DNA of 64,000 bases. Origin: Nissolia schottii (lineage: Eukaryota; Streptophyta; Magnoliopsida; Fabales; Fabaceae). Positions 1 to 11,759 of the stretch are shown here, one piece after another. A program made the position numbers and the translations under genes. How positions within the stretch are numbered: position 1 is the stretch's first letter; the number at the start of each line of letters is the position of its first letter. The notes under the pieces are model-generated. The model saw only the letters and a list, made by a program, of their open reading frames with translations, ran no database searches and had not been told where the DNA came from. Location of the stretch: contig QANU01009643.1 of assembly GCA_003254905.1 (NCBI GenBank), positions 18,096-82,095 of the forward strand. Direction: 5' to 3'.

Positions 1-300
1 ATGTATGAAGTGAGTGAGGGTGAGAGAGCTTCCATTCAAGTGAGTGAGAGAGAGAGAGAGAGAGCAGCAGGTGACTGTGGTGGTGGCGCAACAAAATAGG
101 TGGGTGGGAGGGAGAGAAATGGTGTGAGATCTGAAAATGAGATGAAAGAGTGTGAGAGCTGAAATTGTCATGTCGGTGGGGTGGGTAATATTTAATTTTT
201 AAAAAAAATTAAAAAATTAAAATTGTCATGTGTGTGTGTGAGAGAGAGTGAGAGAGAGAGAGCGAGAGAGAGTTTGTCAACCGAGTCGATTTTGAAATAC
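1..300. repeat. GA/GT-rich microsatellite tract
   Basis: Simple-sequence DNA dominated by GA and GTGAG words, with runs of GA near 47-66 and a GT run followed by GA near 229-275. Open frames through it are low-complexity and are not genes. Confidence 0.8.
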
Positions 301-450
301 TTCAAAACGACAACCGACCCTACAAGCACTATGAGTCTGTCGATTTTGACTTGTCGACCTAATAATTTGACTCAATTAATCCAAAATAGCTTCAAGTCAT
401 GTTGAGTCACTGGATTAGATGAGTTACCCGACTCGTTGTACACCCCTAAC
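223..450. mobile_element. Possible end of a hAT-like element
   Basis: The segment ends in gtacacccctaa at about 439-450. This resembles the CCCCTA-type terminus of many plant hAT and related elements; a better-defined hAT in this window (46280-47227) ends in GCCCTA. Repeated words such as gagtcgat, gactcaat and gagtcact precede it, as in subterminal regions. The other end is not visible, either before position 1 or lost, so no target duplication can be shown. Confidence 0.25.
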
Positions 451-464
451 TGGGGTGGATTCTA

Positions 465-874
465 CGTTGCCCCAGTTTATGACTACGTTGGGCAGGTTTT
501 GTGCCATGAGATTTTCGTAAGCTTTTGTGTTCTTTCCCTGTTCGGGGTAACGAGTTATGGTGGCTAAATTTCTTTTGTCCTGTTTTTGTTGTTTCTTCTT
601 TCATTTTTTTAGGCTTCCACGCCGTTACTCTGGGATGGAGAAACACAAGAAATCTTCAAAGGGCTTAAAAGTTCCTTGCCCTCTATTGGATTGTCATGAG
701 GTTGTTGCCTATTCCTGGGTTGACCTAGAGGTTTTCTCAACTCCCTTCATCATCAAATCGTGGCATATCTTTGCGCTCTCAGAGGCTTTGCAACTGACGA
801 AGGATGGCCTACACAACGAGAATTATGTCATGGTGGCTGTAAAGACCCAAAAATCATTACCGGCACGCAAATGA
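465..874 (+). other. Unrecognised spliced ORF or gene fragment
   Basis: I do not recognise this product. A continuous frame can be built from an exon ending at 516 (before GTAAGC), an intron at about 517-612 ending in a pyrimidine tract and TTTTTTTAG, and an exon 613-874 ending in TGA. The join TC|G restores one frame. The second exon encodes about 87 residues with LPRRYSG, then a Lys/Ser stretch, then a mixed hydrophobic segment. There is no clear start upstream: 5' of the first exon the sequence is the presumed transposon end at about 450. It may be a gene fragment carried by a transposon, or chance. The plausible splice signals are the only real evidence. Confidence 0.22.
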
Positions 875-3800
875 CTAGTTACCTTACAAAAGTCTCTTAC
901 GAACATTTTTCATAAAAACATGTATTTTAACTTCAATTAAAATAAATAAAAACCTTCCTTTTTTGAATAAACATAAACTCTTTACAATAAATACAATTGT
1001 ACATGCAAAATATGTGACTGATCCGAAGATCCTGCTTGTATACAATTGGAACACTCTAGACATTGACTTGATTACAAATTTAAAATAAAATCTAACAAAT
1101 GCTATGGATAACTTCACCTTAAAGTGATTATTAACTCACGAATCCTGACGTCGCTGTAACTAACCATAAACTCCATGCACTGCTACTTCTAGATCTTAAC
1201 CTGCAATTGGAGGGAGAGATTGAGGGGTGAGAACTCTGGGGAAAGCCTCAGCGAATGACTGCCCTCACGGTGACATGGAACACTTCAAAAATATCAAAAT
1301 AATGAGAAAGGAAGAAGAAGTTGTTGGAAGACTAAGGCCTTAAAGTTACCCTCAAGAATATCAAAATAATGAGAAATATATCTTACACTTTTGACTACTC
1401 ACACAATAGGGAAGAAATATATGAATACGATAACTTGTACATGCAAAATATATAGGAAAATATAGCTACACATACATTAGAAACAATATGTTACCAACAT
1501 CAACTTTACGAACCATAAATGCATCAAATAAAGCATTGTTAACTACTTGCGCAATACAGCAACAAACTAAACTAACTTGAATCAACACAAAGATGATGAA
1601 TATTTCCAACTACTTGTGCTACGAATACTCCCTTCCTTGAATTATCCTTTGCTTTTTCAAAAACTTCAAAAAATTTTGAGTCCAAAACAGAACCTATTCT
1701 GGATTAACAGAATTCTATGTCTATGCTCTGGCATTATCTAGCAAAAAAGATAATACAAATTTAAGATTTTTTAATAAATCAGTGATCTGCCTTGTGTTGA
1801 TGAAGTTTACTATGGTCAACCTTATTTTAGAGCAATCCAAGCTTCTTGGTTATTTATTTTAGTGATAAATTATTGGGTAGTCATTGATGTGCACAAATTT
1901 TTATCTTTAAAATCTTCAAATATATAATATACTAAAAGAATGTGCTAAGTCAATAAGAATGCATCATCGTTGACCCAGAAAAACAAAAAAACAAATTGGT
2001 TTGATATCACTTGTGTTCTACATCAAAAGCAGCCAAAATTCAATGGTTAAGACACACACAACACAACTTAACTGGACCAGGTTCAAGTGGAGACTTGGCT
2101 ATATTCACGCACCTAGTTAGTGATTTTGATAAGACACCACAAAAGTCCAAACAAAACCCAGTTAAAGAAAGTAGCTAAAGAAGAATAAAAATAAATAACA
2201 AACAAAATTTTGTTCATGTTAGTGAATGAAACATTAGGCCTACTAATAAAGGTTCAGGAAACACTCTTCTTCTTCAAAAGGTTCACCCTTGTTTGATAAT
2301 TAGATTGTTATGGTTATATAAGAGAGGTTTTTCTGATGCAACAACATTTGCATATTCAGATGCTGAAAATTTTGTGGTGGTTGCATGCTGACACATGATT
2401 CTTTTACTCATTTTGCAAGCAAATCTTTTGAAGATCTCTAGAACTCACTCGTTTCTCTTCAAATCACAAACTCATTTTGCATTGGCTTTCGTCAAGAACT
2501 TTTGAGAAACTTATGAGAGATGTTTCAGTCTAGCCAATAGAACCTAAAATCCTTATATCTTTCTTACTGGTTGATCGGTATCGATACATTTGACAGGAAT
2601 ATAGATTTTAGAGATTACTTTCTATACATAGTCAGTTAATAGAAATGCAAGAAGGTGTAAAATCATGGCAAGTAATTTTCCATCATGATAGCTATCCACT
2701 ATGGTTTGGGGGCCCCTTTGTGGTATGGCCAGCTTCATGAGGTTTGGACCTAGGCCTCCTTTGCCTAATGGGCCATCAAGCTTGGCCCAATGGGATTCCC
2801 TATCCCTAGTCCGCAACAATAACTAAAAAAGAGCAGCAATACACAAACCCACTCATTACTCTTCAAATCACAAGATATTTAATTTCTTTTTAACAGTCTA
2901 TACTGTCCATCCCTCTTTCATATTGAGTGCAACAATTATTATCTTAATGTAAATTAGCTCATTGCAATCCTCTTAAACTCCATTCGAATGAAAAAGATCA
3001 TTCAGTTAACTTGAACCATTCATGCTCATTTCTTCTGAAACATTCCTATATCTAAATAAGCTAGCAAGTATACATTTTGCTGCAGTAAGCATAATCAATA
3101 CTTGAAAAGGGATATAATCTCATAATATTAATAAACTAATAATAAGCAATTAATGTTGAATTACATGCAAAACAAAGCTATAGACTTCTCTATCACTCAA
3201 AGGACAATTTACAAATAAAATATCAGCACGTATGTATAGCTTCCAGTTTACAATTAAGGTGCAGTATTTCATAAAAGAGGACCACACGCCTTTCTGTTCT
3301 TGGATTCATCACTCACTCGTAAAGAAAGTTGCACTCAAGAATTTGCAGTTCTTTCATGGTCCACCCTCTAACTTATATGGTTATGCCTTGGCCATTGTCC
3401 ACACTCTCTACTATTCTATTTTTAGCACACAACAGCTGAGACCAAGTCCAAGGGCAACTAATTTCTTCTATACACCTCACCACTTGCTGCTTCAACCATA
3501 GGCAACCACCACCACCACCACCACCATCAGCTTCCAATTAACCGTTTTCATGTTCAATCCAGCGGTGGATCAGATGATAACTGCTTTCAACCCGAAAATC
3601 AAGTGCCAAACCCAGCTTCCGTCAAAATGGAATCCAACAACACTCAGATTTTCCACATGAGAGCGAATCTTAACCACCACAAGACCACGCCTGCAGCACC
3701 AAGGAGGGGTCCAAACCACTAACGATCAAGTTGAAGCCACCAAAGCCAAAATCATTTCTCACCCTCACTACTCTAATATCTTACAAGCTTGCATCGATTG

Positions 3801-5019
3801 CCAAAAGGCTAATACACCAATTGATGATTTCACCCCACCACAATAATGAACACAAGAAAAACAAAGCTATCTTATATACACCACAGACCAATTAATGTTT
3901 TAAATAATTCCAACAGTCTCATAGTTTACAAGCAATTAGGGTTTCGAAGAATTCTAAGACCAATTAATGAGAGAATCTGGGAGATTATTTGTAGAAAGGA
4001 GAATGAGAAATAACGAGAAAGAGCACCTGAATCTCCGACGGAGACGACGGCGGCAGAGTTGGATCAGGCTACAAATGGTTAGTTTTGGTAGCTGGGGCTG
4101 GGTTTGGAAACTCCCTGCCGACGAATGGAATGCACAGGCCAATGGAAGTTGTTGCGCATTTTATTCTGCAGGAATTGGACTCTCGTCTTTATTGTGTTGT
4201 GATTGCAGACTTCAGGGAGTGGATGCATAAGGAGGGTCGAATTGTTATGGTGATTTTGTCATTGTTGAGACTTTACTTTGTTGCGTGCCAATTTTATAGG
4301 CTCCATTTCCCTTTAACACATAGCCTTTTTGTTATTTCCTCTGATGTATGAAAAAAGAAAAACATCGTTTATCAGCAACCAATTAAAATCCAATCATTTA
4401 TACTGTTGCCACTTGCGTTGAACCAGGTAAACCGTTGTCCAATTAATGCCATATCCCGGAGTCCCATCACTTAACAAGTACATTAATTGTGACGATAATT
4501 TTAAAACTGAGTGCACCATAAATCCTATAACCAAATATTTATATTTCAATTTTTGAAACAATTTAAGTTTAATTCTTGTTATTAACGTAAGAATTACTTT
4601 AAGGAATGATTTATAAATATTCCTATAAATTAAAAGAACCTGAAAATATGTTGTGATCTTGGTGAAATGATCGGTGTTAAATTCACTTAAACTTAGGGTT
4701 ATCACAATAAAAAGTATATGAATTTATAAATTTATAGATTTTTTGTAAACTATCCATGGGTATTTAGTTAGTTATTTTTAAAAGGGCTATTAATTAGCTT
4801 AGCAATCGTGTTAATGTAAAATAAAGGGGCAAGCATATGGGCCGCTAGCGTTGAACGTGAGAATAATTTTGTTTTTTCAAAAAGTGAGTGTTGTAACCAT
4901 TTTATCAATTGTACGTGAGAAAAAAAAACTTTTTTATTGTGACCTTTATAAAACTACTGTTGTAAAAAATTACTCATGCGGAAGTTTTTTTTTTTTTTTT
5001 TTTTAAACCTCCGAAACTA
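875..5019. other. AT-rich intergenic region, no gene seen
   Basis: Only short frames without recognisable domains are present on either strand, and no transposon termini could be paired. There is a CCA trinucleotide run near 3506-3525. The frames around 3954-4351 overlap one another in an Arg-rich stretch and look like chance. A T-run lies at about 4986-5004. Confidence 0.6.
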
Positions 5020-5449
5020 CACTTGAACTTTGGTGAATCTTTTAAGAGGGTGTTCATATTTTCAAAAAAAAAAAACCATAAATATTTGGTAAACAAAAAG
5101 TAAATGTGTTTTTGTTGTTGGTTTTTAAAAGTCAAGAAAGGCTTTTGGGAGCTATCATTAGTAATTTTTTCAATTGACTTATATTCTCTAAGTGTTAAAA
5201 TATAAAAATATCTTTATATTTTAATGGTCTTTATTACTCTATTTGATATTTATGTTTATTATGATAATTTTAAATATAAAGAACATATTTAAAATATATT
5301 TACCAAACACTACTCTTACAACTTCTGCTTCTTAAGAATTACATTTTCATTTTTTTTACCAAATAACATTACTATGATTTTTTGAGAATAGCTTTTGGAG
5401 AGTTAAAAAGCTCAATAGCTTTCGAAAAATGACAACATTATACCAAGCC
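5020..5449. mobile_element. PIF/Harbinger (Tourist)-like MITE, diverged copy
   Basis: About 430 bp matching, over its length, the MITEs at 51110-51980 and 53249-54100. Shared landmarks are the GGTAAACAAAAAG word, the 'ttttaaaagtcaag' segment, 'ttgatatttatgtttattat', 'tttaccaaacac' and the terminal ACCAAGCC followed by TTA at 5450-5452. The left terminus is eroded (actttggtgaa instead of GGCTTGGTTTG), so the start is approximate. It is non-coding. Confidence 0.7.
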
Positions 5450-6670
5450 TTAGTGTGATGATAAATGACAAATTGATGTTGTTGAGAAGATAGTGATAGT
5501 GTCTTATTTAAGTGAAGGATATTTTTGGGAGAAATAGGCAAATGAGAGCATGGCAGTTGAAACGCTTCTACGACGTTATATAGTAGTAAAGATAAACTTT
5601 AATATTTATCTATAAATCATTTGTTTGGTCTAGAAGAAAAATGCCATGTGAAAAAAAAAATCATGCAAAACACATTGTGTTTCTTTTTGTAAATTTAGGG
5701 AATATTATATATATATATATATATATGTTTTATGCATAAATCAAATAAATTTATTTTAAAATCATGTAGAATGAGCCCTTTTAGCAAAGATGCAAATTCG
5801 AGAATAACAATCCCTATTTTATGAGAATAATGAGTAGTACTTGGTACAACGATTATAATAAAGGACAATAAAATAAACTTAAACTATTGAAGAAGCAAAT
5901 TGAAAAAATGAAGGACAAAACAATAAAATGAAAAAGAAAATGAGAAATTTACTTAAATCTTCTTAGTACTCTTTGTCGTTGGGACGTGTTGAGACTTTAA
6001 AAATTTTTTAACAAGTAAATTCCTCCCTAATTCTACCCTAGGCGTCTATATTTATAGCCTTCAGTGGCCTCTTGCTTGCTTGTGACGTGTCCCTTTGAGT
6101 GGTTGCACCTTGATTCTCAAAACTCCACTTCTCCCATTTTCCTTTTTTTTGGTGACATGGGCGATTATTGTCTTTCTAAAGTTGTCCATGTTCTTGGTAA
6201 CCATTGGACGATGTTGATAGGCGCACCCTTTGTAAATAATTCCAATTCGAATTTGAATTCTTTTTCAACTTTTCATGCCCTAGCATTTTGAGAGGTCGAA
6301 CCCTTTGTTTAGTATTCTGATTTCATTCAAGGTTTGGGTGGGGTTGCCTATGATCACCAATCTGGGTCGATTCATTGATATTATTCATTACACTCTCAAA
6401 TTCTCCATGGTTGTCCACTAACTATTATTAAGGAGAAAGTCTTTCAAGAAATATTTCCTTTATACACTCGCCTTGTTGGTCGATTCTATCCTCCTTCACC
6501 ATTCATGGTCGACTGACATTTTCGATTGTAAATTTCTTGGTAAAACTTGTCCTTTAACGTATCAATAAAACTCTGACCTTTTCATTATCCTTGAATATCC
6601 TTTTTGATGATTTTACTCAAATGCCTTTGTTAGATATTTTCACCATAACTATATATATAAATATAGTTTT
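5450..6670. other. Intergenic region with an AT microsatellite
   Basis: An (AT)n run lies at about 5706-5726. The remainder is AT-rich. A 75-aa frame at 6064-6291 and weakly coding-looking sequence to about 6530 have many stops and match no family I know. Confidence 0.5.
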
Positions 6671-6687
6671 AACACATCATATTTACA
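6671..6687. repeat. LINE target-site duplication, 5' copy
   Basis: aacacatcatatttaca occurs here and again at 11737-11753, exactly bracketing the LINE. A 17-bp duplication fits L1-type target-primed reverse transcription. The first base or two are ambiguous because the right copy adjoins the A-tail. Confidence 0.9.
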
Positions 6688-6744
6688 GTCAGCTAGTTAG
6701 AATGAGAGAGAAAACTAGAGAGAGAAAGGGTGAGAGGGTGAGGT

Positions 6745-7227
6745 TTGGGGTTGGTTCATTCTAGAATCAGAAATGGCTATGGAAGCAAAGCTCATGAAGA
6801 TAACGAAGGAATAAAGGTGACGACCTTATTTGTGGACAACTTACCCAAGTCCATGACCCCAAGCTGGTTCAAGCTTCTTTTCAAGTTCTATGGCAACATG
6901 GTGGACTCCTACCTCTCAAGAAAGAAAAGAAGAGCGTCGGATAACCTATTTGGCTTCATGAGATATGCACAAAGAGAAGATGCAACCAAAGCAATAGAGA
7001 GACTGCATGGAACCATTATCAAGGAATGCAAGATATTAGTTGGATTCGCAAAATACGACAAGCAATCGCAAGGGAAACTGATGCAGAAGAGGATACAAGG
7101 ACGCCAAAGTAGAAACATTACGCCCTTTCTTAAGAAGAGAAATCACAGAACATATGCACAGGTAACACAAAAGGCCAAGAAGAAAACAAATATAGGGCAC
7201 GAAAGGAGGCAATGTCACCACAACTGA
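6745..7227 (+). pseudogene. LINE ORF1, RRM RNA-binding domain (remnant)
   Basis: A 160-residue frame. Residues about 26-33 read TTLFVDNLP, an RNP2-like strand. Residues about 67-76 read DNLFGFMRY, an RNP1-like strand. Between them lies the spacing of a single RRM. A basic Lys/Arg/Gln-rich tail follows. In plant L1 elements the ORF1 protein binds element RNA as part of the RNP. ORF1 continues in broken frames at 7265-7474 and about 7567-8520 (the region upstream of the endonuclease remnant), so this is the N-terminal part of a disrupted ORF. The start is the first ATG of the open frame, 57 bp inside the element. Confidence 0.75.
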
Positions 7228-7264
7228 GAGCAATCAAAGGTAAGGTTAGTGAAGCGAATCTCAA

Positions 7265-8530
7265 ATGGCTACACAAAGCTTGATTGGGGAAGTGTTGCAG
7301 GTACTCAATCCTGGAAAAATCGGAGAAAGGCTACTCGAAGCAGGGATACAAATACAACATGTTAGCCTTATTGATGCTTACAAGATCCTAATCATTTTCC
7401 CTACCAAAGAGTATTGCGAGAGGGCCATTAATGGTCGCAAGAACGAGTTACTGAAAATGGTAGCAGAAATATGAGAATGGTCCGAAAGGGAAAGCTGTAA
7501 TTGGCGATCCTGGATCGAATTAAAGGGATCCCGCTGTAGGGTTGGTTAGAGAAAAACATCACTAGAATGGGTGACTGCTGGGGGAGGGTGGTGAGATGTA
7601 GTGCAGATTATAGTGATTTCCAAAGCACCTTTGTCCAAGTCAACACCGACATCATGGAAGCAATCAATGAAACGATCCTTCTTAACCTCAATAGAAAACT
7701 ATTCCATGTCCACACTAGTAAAAATAGAGACCTGGAAGATGGAATGCTTCCACGACTAAGGGAGGTTGAGTAGGCGGATGAGGGTGGCTCACCATCAAAG
7801 GAGATACAGACAAAACATGATGTCACTAACAATGACGACAAAGAGGTAGTGGGAGACACCACTTACTATGTACAGCACCGAGACCATGTCTACAACGAGC
7901 ATAGCCCCGTACCTTGTACATGAACAGAGGGGGATAATGGGAGCAAGTGTAGCATAGCAGTGACTAACTAACAATCAACACATACAACAAGGGGGTTGAA
8001 TATTACCAAGAAAGAAGTATTGGGCCAATGGAAGAAGAATGGGCCATTGTTGTATGATAGCCCAATCAACTTGGAGGAGCATATGATAAAAGGAATGCTA
8101 GAGAGAACAACACTGGACCCTGGGCCCAACACACATGGTGTTCTCGATGCATACAACTAGGGCCCAGCTATAATAAATTAATGAAGTGGAGGTTATGACC
8201 CGAGCCCACCACGAGTATCAACCTAGTATAGAAGCCGCTTCCTTACCTAGGGATTCCACATATGAAAAAATCGTGGTACCGGAGACCCAACTCGAGCTAG
8301 TGGTGGATCTCAACATGGGGGCTCGGGAGACAACGGACAATACCGCAACAGAGACTCCACCAGGAGGATGCGACCTTGGATTGGCACGAGCACGAGAAGC
8401 TTGAGAGCTTGGAAAATCCTTGGAATGACAACAGCGGAGGAAGAAAAGGTCATAAACACATTGGTTGTGGGAATCCCTTCTATTAGGGAACCTCGAATCA
8501 AGAGGAAAAGGAGGAGGTCGCAGAAGAGGA
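7265..8530 (+). pseudogene. LINE ORF1 distal part and linker, decayed
   Basis: Broken frames continue the LINE coding region: 7265-7474 (MATQSLIGEVLQVLNPG, then a segment ending KNELLKMVAEI), 7567-7773, 8186-8404 and 8368-8571. They are in different phases with stops between. This is the usual position of the variable ORF1 C-terminus, which in plant L1s often has a zinc knuckle, but no CCHC knuckle could be read here. The assignment rests on position inside the LINE. Confidence 0.5.
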
Positions 8531-8680
8531 ACTCAAACTGTCTTAACTGGTTTTTTTTTTTGGAACATTAGAGGTATTAGGGGTAAGGAGAACGACCTTT
8601 CCATTAAAAGAATTGTTAACTCTCATAAGTGTTCCTTACTGGGGCTGGTAGAAACCAAGCACACCACAATCTCCTATTAA
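8531..8680 (+). pseudogene. LINE ORF2, endonuclease N-terminal remnant
   Basis: The frame reads FFFWNIRGIRGKENDLSIKR and then SLLGLVETKH. The WNxRG motif and the E of LVETK are hallmarks of the first two motifs of the apurinic-type (exonuclease/endonuclease/phosphatase) nuclease in L1 ORF2. A stop follows at about 8678-8680, and the sequence then jumps to the region just before the reverse transcriptase. The rest of the endonuclease, including its catalytic D and H motifs, is therefore deleted. Confidence 0.8.
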
Positions 8681-9600
8681 AGTAGGGAACTGGTTCCTAA
8701 AACACCCACGAACCATCAAGAATGAAATCTTGCATTTCTACAAGAACCTCTATAAACAACCTCCACTTCCCACCACACACATGCCTCTGCATAGCTTACC
8801 TGCCATCGGCCCACAATAAGCAGCCAGCCTTGAAAGAATGTCATCCTTATTTGAGATTAAGGAAGCGATACAATCATGTGACTCATCCAAAGCCCCTAAC
8901 CATGACGATCTCAACATAAACTTCATCAAACAACTCTGGGAAGATCTTGAGGTAGATCTGGATCCTTCCCCAAGAAAATCAACACAACATGGGTCACCTT
9001 AGCTCCGAAAGTTGATGGAGTTATGGAGATTAAGAACTTCCGCCCTATTAGCATGATAGGGTGCATATACAAAATCATTGCAAAGCTGCTATAAACTAGA
9101 CTGTGGAAAGTCATGCCAAGCCTAAGCGGTGAAATACAATTAGCTTTTATTTCGGGTAAAAACATCCTGAATAGGGCATTAATAGCGAACGAGGCAATAT
9201 GGTGGCTTCGCAAGGCCAAGCAGAAGAAATTTTTTCTTAAGCTGGATTTTTAGAAGGTGTTTGACACGGTGCAATGGAGTTTCCTGGATGAAATGATGGA
9301 AAAGATGGGTTTTGGCTCTCGTTGGAGGCAAATCACCATGCACTGCATCACGATGGCTACTTCATCCACATTGATCAATGGCTCTCCCTCAGCCCCTTTC
9401 AACCTCTAACGAGGTCTGGGGTAGGGAGACCCACTATCCCCTTTTCCTCTTCCTTCTGATGGCAGAGTCCTTTAATAGATTGGTGAGGATCGCTAATGAT
9501 TGCGGTAAAATAGCAGGCATTATGGTTAACAAAGACAGAATTGAACTCACTCATCTATAATTTGTGGATGACAAACAGATATTTACCTCGACAAGCATAA
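8681..9600 (+). pseudogene. LINE ORF2, reverse transcriptase domain (remnant)
   Basis: Conceptual reading across frames gives FLKHPRTIKNEILHFYKNLY, KEAIQSCDSSKAPNHDDLN, IKNFRPISMIGCIYKIIAK, then a GEIQLAFISGKNILNRALIA block, KVFDTVQWSFLDEMM, GDPLSPFLFLLMAESFNRL and FVDDKQIF. These match the ordered motifs of non-LTR reverse transcriptases, with FVDD at the catalytic YxDD position (about 9563-9576). Several stops (for example before RLWKV, after KLDF and before FVDD) and at least two frame changes disable it. Confidence 0.88.
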
Positions 9601-9789
9601 CCTATTTGAGGAATTACAAAGCACCTGCTGGCCTACTTCTCGATCATGTCAAGGCTAACTATAAAGTTCAGCAAATCATTTATCATAGCAATTGGTTACA
9701 AAGAGGAATGGGTGGCAGAAGCGACAGATATCTTTCAATGTTTAGCTGCCCACCTCCCTATCACCTATTTAAGAATCCCTCTTGGAGCA

Positions 9790-10395
9790 AACCCAACAAT
9801 AGCAGAGACCTGAAAGCCAGTGATAAAGAAGGTGGAAAGACAGTTATCCCTGTGGAAGGCTAGGCTTCTCTCAAGATCAGGTAGGCTGACTCTTATCAAG
9901 GAAGTTTTGAACAGTTTCCCCTTGTATTACCTGAGCATCTTCAAAATACCCAAGTTTGTGGCGGCAAAAACCATTAGTGTCCAAAGAAGGTTACTCTGGT
10001 TCTCGAACACATCAAGGAAAAGAATCTCGCTGATATTAAGGGAGATCATTCAAAGGCCCAAAGACATGGGGGGCCTTGGCGTGAGAGATATCATTGTCCA
10101 AAATGCGACCCTATTATTCAAATGGTGGTGGCGCTTCTCAAATAGATCAACTCCGCTCTGCAAGAAGATTGTTAGCTCTAATCATGGTATATCACCTTCT
10201 GAACCCTATAGAATGCTACAACCTAGTGGACTTCCTAGTCTATGGAGGAAATTGTCAAACTTGGGTAACTTGAGAGAGGAAATCAGTAACATAGCATACT
10301 TCGGTCTGAAAAAGAAGGTGTGGGATGGCTCCCTAACTTTGTTCTGGAAGGACACGTGGGTAGGGGACCACTCACTTAATGGATCATTTTCCTAG
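9790..10395 (+). pseudogene. LINE ORF2, post-RT region
   Basis: A 191-residue frame (9820-10395) begins VERQLSLWKARLLSRSGRLT and continues with LIKEVLNSFPLYYLSIFKIP, MGGLGVRDI and LFKWWWRF. It is the conserved segment that follows the polymerase palm in plant L1 ORF2 proteins. It is the longest intact stretch of the element. It ends at an in-frame TAG (10393-10395) just after WKDTWVGDHSLNGSFS. Confidence 0.85.
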
Positions 10396-10559
10396 GCTCT
10401 TCTCTGTATCTATCCAACAACATAACAAAATCTCAAAAATGGGAGATTGGATCCATAATAGATAGAATTGGAGGTTGGCCTAGAGAATAAGATTATTCGC
10501 ATAGGAAAGGAAACTTTTAGCCGAGCTGCTTCTAGCTATTAACCAACACATTCTCATAG

Positions 10560-11197
10560 AGGGAGTGAGTGGTGAGCGTGTGTGGACCTACAATTCCTCT
10601 GGCATTTTTTCGGTCTCATATTTTTACTTGCAGGTTTTCAAGGCGCTTGTTAGAGACTCTATTGAGTGGATAACGGGGTTTAAGGCTTGGAAAGGCCTCG
10701 CTCCTCCAAAGGCGGAGTTGCTGATATGGTTCATACTCCTAAATCGCCTTAACACAAAGCCCCACCTTCGAAGGCTTAATTGCTTGCCAGGAAATGACAT
10801 ATCATGCACCTTCTATGCACAGGATGAGGAATCATTGGAGCACCTTTTCTTCTGCTGCCCAGTATGCGCAGCACTATGGTCCTCTTGTGCTAAATGGTGG
10901 AACATATCATGGTGTCTTCCAAAGGACTCGACTCAGTTCTACGATGCGTAGCTTGGTGTACCATTCAAAAATTTTGATAGGAAGTTATGGTTAACCCTTT
11001 TATATGTGGTTGGGTGGACAATCTGGTGGATAAGGAATACAATGATCTTCAACAACTATAAACCAAACTGGGAAGCTGAAACTAACTCGGTCCTCTTTCG
11101 GCTAGGCCTTTGGACCAAGGCATGGAGTGTCAATATTCCCTATGATCCGGAGTCATTCCTCACAAACTTACTCCAAGTGAGGGCTTGGAATGAATAG
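10560..11197 (+). pseudogene. LINE ORF2, C-terminal zinc-binding (zf-RVT) region
   Basis: Frames 10565-10951 and 11006-11197 encode WTYNSSGIFSVSYFY, FKAWKGLAPPKAELLIWF, then LNRLNTKPHLRRL and EESLEHLFFCCPVCAALWSS, and finally VGWTIWWIRNTMIFNN. This is the zf-RVT domain found after reverse transcriptase in plant LINEs. One putative metal ligand looks altered (CTFYAQDEES, where C-x2-C is usual). No RNase H domain follows. The roughly 530 bp to the A-tail is non-coding 3' sequence. Confidence 0.8.
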
Positions 11198-11736
11198 AGT
11201 AATATGCTGTTGTGGTCGAAGTATTTGGGAGAACCTACATTGATCTTTTTCTACTTCAGGCCCTTCTTGCCACATGTTCTCCCTTCAGGGCTAGATCCTT
11301 GTTCTACCTCGGACATCTTCTGGAATTATTTTTCCCAGATTGTTAAAAAAGGGATTTGAGCATTCACGATCCTATTACAATTTGACATGAACAAGAAGAT
11401 GATTGTGAGCATTTTGTAGAATTGGAGTATTATTACCTATGCCTAAGTCAAGTGCCTATGACAATTGTTGATTGGGTGCATGTATGGCAACATAAGTTGA
11501 AGATGGAATTTGGTGAAACCTACTTTGCAGAACTAGTTGAATGTTTCATGAGAGAGGGATTAATCTAAGAAGTTGAAGAACTTTACAGGTGGTGGTCCTT
11601 CACCTATTGGTGTGATGCATTTTGTTCTTTAGCGTCATATGTATTTTTTCTAGCTTATTCAATAACTTGTAAGAATATTGTTCCTTTTTTTCTCACCACT
11701 TATTTGTGGGTTGAGTATTAATCTATCGAGAAAAAA

Positions 11737-11753
11737 AACACATCATATTTACA
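11737..11753. repeat. LINE target-site duplication, 3' copy
   Basis: Identical to 6671-6687, immediately after the A-run of the LINE. Confidence 0.9.
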
Positions 11754-11759
11754 ATTGTC

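Larger units (their letters stand above)
6688..11736 (+). mobile_element. L1-type non-LTR retrotransposon (LINE), full span, inactive
   Basis: A 5,049-bp element flanked by the 17-bp duplication and ending in an A-run at about 11731-11738. In order it carries an ORF1-like RNA-binding region with an RRM, a short endonuclease remnant, reverse transcriptase, a palm/thumb region and a zinc-finger-like C-terminal domain. RRM-bearing ORF1 proteins are known in plant L1 elements such as the BNR type of beet. All coding regions carry stops and frame changes, and most of the endonuclease is missing, so it cannot be autonomous. The intact TSD shows that the ends survived while the interior decayed. It inserted a few bases from the end of the TIR element at 11760-12346. 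Confidence 0.92.

Noticed and set aside
3954-4351. Three overlapping frames around 4000-4350
   Set aside because: They lie on both strands of one Arg/Leu-rich stretch and none has a domain or a plausible gene structure.
6064-6291. 75-aa frame upstream of the LINE
   Set aside because: Looks mildly protein-like (GNHWTMLIGAP) but the following sequence breaks quickly and no family fits.
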